This document shows, piece by piece, positions 5,041-5,644 of a DNA stretch of 5,644 bases. The translations under genes and the position numbers were made by a program. Origin of the DNA: Paracoccaceae bacterium (GTDB lineage: Bacteria > Pseudomonadota > Alphaproteobacteria > Rhodobacterales > Rhodobacteraceae); NCBI GenBank assembly GCA_016937725.1, contig JAFGVZ010000020.1, positions 1 through 5,644 on the forward strand. The letters run 5' to 3'. The notes below the pieces were generated by a model, which saw nothing but the letters and a program-made list of their open reading frames with translations, did no database searches and was not told where the DNA came from. Position 1 is the first letter of the stretch, and the number at the start of each line of letters is the position of its first letter.

Positions 5041-5427
5041 ATGGGCAGCGGGCGCGAATACTATTTCCGCCCGCGCCCCGGCGGGGCCATGCTGCTGCGA
5101 ATCGTCTATGACCCGCGCCAGCGACGCTCTGAAATGCACCGTGTTGCGGGTATCAACGCCAAAACCGGCGCGGTCGATGTGACCACCGGCCATAACCTGA
5201 CAGATGCCGAGCGCGCGCTGATCGACGACTGGCTGGCCCGTGGCACCGGGCTGGACGGAGAGGGCGCCAAGGCCGCAGACCAGATTGGCCATATCGCCCA
5301 TTGGGCGCAGTTTCGCGCCAGCCCGTCCGAACTGGCCGCCGCCACCGATGAGCTGCTTCTGGCCATGCAAGATTTGCGCGAGGTGCTGGTGCGTAAGGCC
5401 GCGCAACGCGCGCAAAAACCCGAATAA
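5041..5427 (+). CDS. Hypothetical protein, 128 residues, coupled to the aminotransferase gene
   Basis: I do not recognise this family. The protein is soluble: no signal peptide and no membrane segment. The N-terminal part (5-50) looks like a small beta-rich unit: REYYFRPRPGGAMLLRIVYDP, a basic turn RQRRSEMHR, and VAGINAKTGAVDVTTGHNL. A helix TDAERALIDDWLARG (54-68) follows, then a glycine-rich linker and a long amphipathic helical stretch SPSELAAATDELLLAMQDLREVLVRKAAQRAQ (94-125) that could form a coiled coil or bind a partner. It starts two bases after the aminotransferase stop with no strong ribosome binding site of its own, so translation is probably coupled. High GC and coding-like third-position bias resemble the neighbours, and the other frames lack sensible content, so it is likely real. 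An internal ATG at codon 17 is a less likely start. Confidence 0.78.
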   Translation: MGSGREYYFRPRPGGAMLLRIVYDPRQRRSEMHRVAGINAKTGAVDVTTGHNLTDAERALIDDWLARGTGLDGEGAKAADQIGHIAHWAQFRASPSELAAATDELLLAMQDLREVLVRKAAQRAQKPE

Positions 5428-5431
5428 GGTC

Positions 5432-5456
5432 TTTTTTGCGGCTGTGCCGTGAAAAA
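5432..5456 (+). other. Stem-loop flanked by T and A runs, possible transcript end
   Basis: CGGC (5439-5442) and GCCG (5446-5449) form a GC core with a TGT loop. Six T before and seven A after can extend the stem to about 11 pairs, with two G-T wobbles. It lies just after the stop at 5427. It is not a textbook terminator because no T run follows the hairpin, but the T6 run itself (5432-5437) or the hairpin could mark the end of the aminotransferase transcript. Confidence 0.35.
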
Positions 5457-5477
5457 AATGTGCCGAGACCGGGTTTC

Positions 5478-5493
5478 TTTACCAGCCCTTAAC
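5478..5493 (+). promoter_or_regulatory. CtrA-like binding site upstream of dprA
   Basis: TTTA (5478-5481), seven bases, then TTAAC (5489-5493). The known alphaproteobacterial CtrA recognition sequence is TTAA-N7-TTAA(C); this copy has the exact spacing and one mismatch in the first half-site. The second half continues as TTAACTAT, close to the TTAACCAT half-site. It lies about 45 bases before the dprA start, overlapping the likely -35 position. CtrA control of dprA is known in Rhodobacter capsulatus, so the location makes sense. Confidence 0.6.
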
Positions 5494-5525
5494 TATCTGG
5501 CGTCACATTCGTAAGGGAATGAGAC

Positions 5526-5529
5526 GAGG
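5526..5529 (+). promoter_or_regulatory. Ribosome binding site of dprA
   Basis: GAGG eight bases before ATG 5538. It supports that start over any upstream option. Confidence 0.6.
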
Positions 5530-5537
5530 TAAGACGG

Positions 5538-5644
5538 ATGGCGAAAGATTTGTTTTCTTCTCACCCACCCTTCACCCCACCCACGACGGAAGAGGACAGG
5601 CTATCCTGGCTTCGTCTCATTCGCTCGCCCCGCGTGGGGCCGAC
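5538..5644 (+). CDS. dprA: DNA-processing protein DprA, N-terminal part
   Basis: DprA (Smf) binds incoming single-stranded DNA in the cytoplasm and loads RecA during natural transformation; in Rhodobacterales it is also needed to receive DNA from gene transfer agents. Only 35 codons are present before the right edge. They read MAKDLFSSHPPFTPPTTEEDR and then LSWLRLIRSPRVGPT. The second part matches the opening helix of alphaproteobacterial DprA (W-L-R-L-I-R-S-..-V-G-P, the start of the helix-hairpin-helix-like SAM region). The Rossmann-fold core lies outside the window, so the call rests on this short motif. The start is supported by GAGG at 5526-5529. A CtrA-like box lies upstream. It faces the same way as the gene at 5041, but the 110-bp gap suggests its own promoter. 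Confidence 0.82.
   Translation, partial: MAKDLFSSHPPFTPPTTEEDRLSWLRLIRSPRVGP

Larger units (their letters stand above)
5428..5537. other. Intergenic region before dprA
   Basis: 110 bp with no gene. It is clearly more AT-rich than its surroundings. It holds, in order, a T-run/A-run flanked stem-loop (5432-5456), a CtrA-like box (5478-5493), a six-base inverted repeat CCCTTA (5486-5491)/TAAGGG (5512-5517), and the dprA ribosome binding site GAGG (5526-5529). Confidence 0.7.

Noticed and set aside
5011..5415. 134-residue minus-strand frame opposite the unknown gene at 5041
   Set aside because: It is possible in principle, since neither protein is recognised, but the plus-strand frame sits two bases after the aminotransferase in operon style and has better amino-acid balance and secondary-structure pattern.

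Overview
The window looks like ordinary core chromosome from an alphaproteobacterium, most likely of the order Rhodobacterales (Rhodobacter/Roseobacter/Paracoccus-type). This rests on high GC throughout, the types of protein seen (an LdtR-like MarR regulator, a class Iβ aspartate aminotransferase beginning MAFLSDTLSRVKPSPT, a short SdhE, a DprA beginning with an RLSWLRLIRSPRVGP-type motif) and a CtrA-like box upstream of dprA. No taxonomic search was possible, so this is inference. I see no insertion sequence, CRISPR array, phage gene or attachment site.

Layout. Positions 1-908 (+) hold the 3' end of purM and all of purN, overlapping by ATGA: steps 5 and 3 of de novo purine synthesis. On the minus strand, 1461-2255 is rlmB (23S rRNA ribose methyltransferase), coupled by another ATGA overlap to a DUF2799-type lipoprotein gene (895-1464), whose 3' end overlaps that of purN by 14 bp tail to tail. 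A 141-bp gap separates rlmB from a plus-strand tRNA-Tyr(GTA) gene (2397-2480) with a long variable arm and an encoded CCA. The tRNA converges with a minus-strand MarR-family gene (2509-3021). Upstream of that, on the same strand, are sdhE (3073-3342) and a small XRE-type helix-turn-helix regulator (3344-3745), one base apart.

The 90-bp divergent region 3746-3835 carries two plausible sigma-70-type promoters that interlock. One serves the XRE-sdhE pair (minus) and the other the aspartate/prephenate aminotransferase gene (3836-5038, plus). An unrecognised 128-residue protein gene follows two bases after the aminotransferase (5041-5427). A 110-bp gap then contains an AT-flanked stem-loop and a near-perfect CtrA recognition motif (TTTA-N7-TTAAC), and the window ends 107 bases into dprA.

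Themes: purine synthesis, ribosome maturation, respiration (succinate dehydrogenase flavinylation), amino-acid transamination and natural DNA uptake. No wholly new system is visible. The most useful leads are the CtrA-like box in front of dprA, the interlocked divergent promoter next to the XRE regulator, the odd D-arm of the tRNA-Tyr, and the unknown gene tied to the aminotransferase.
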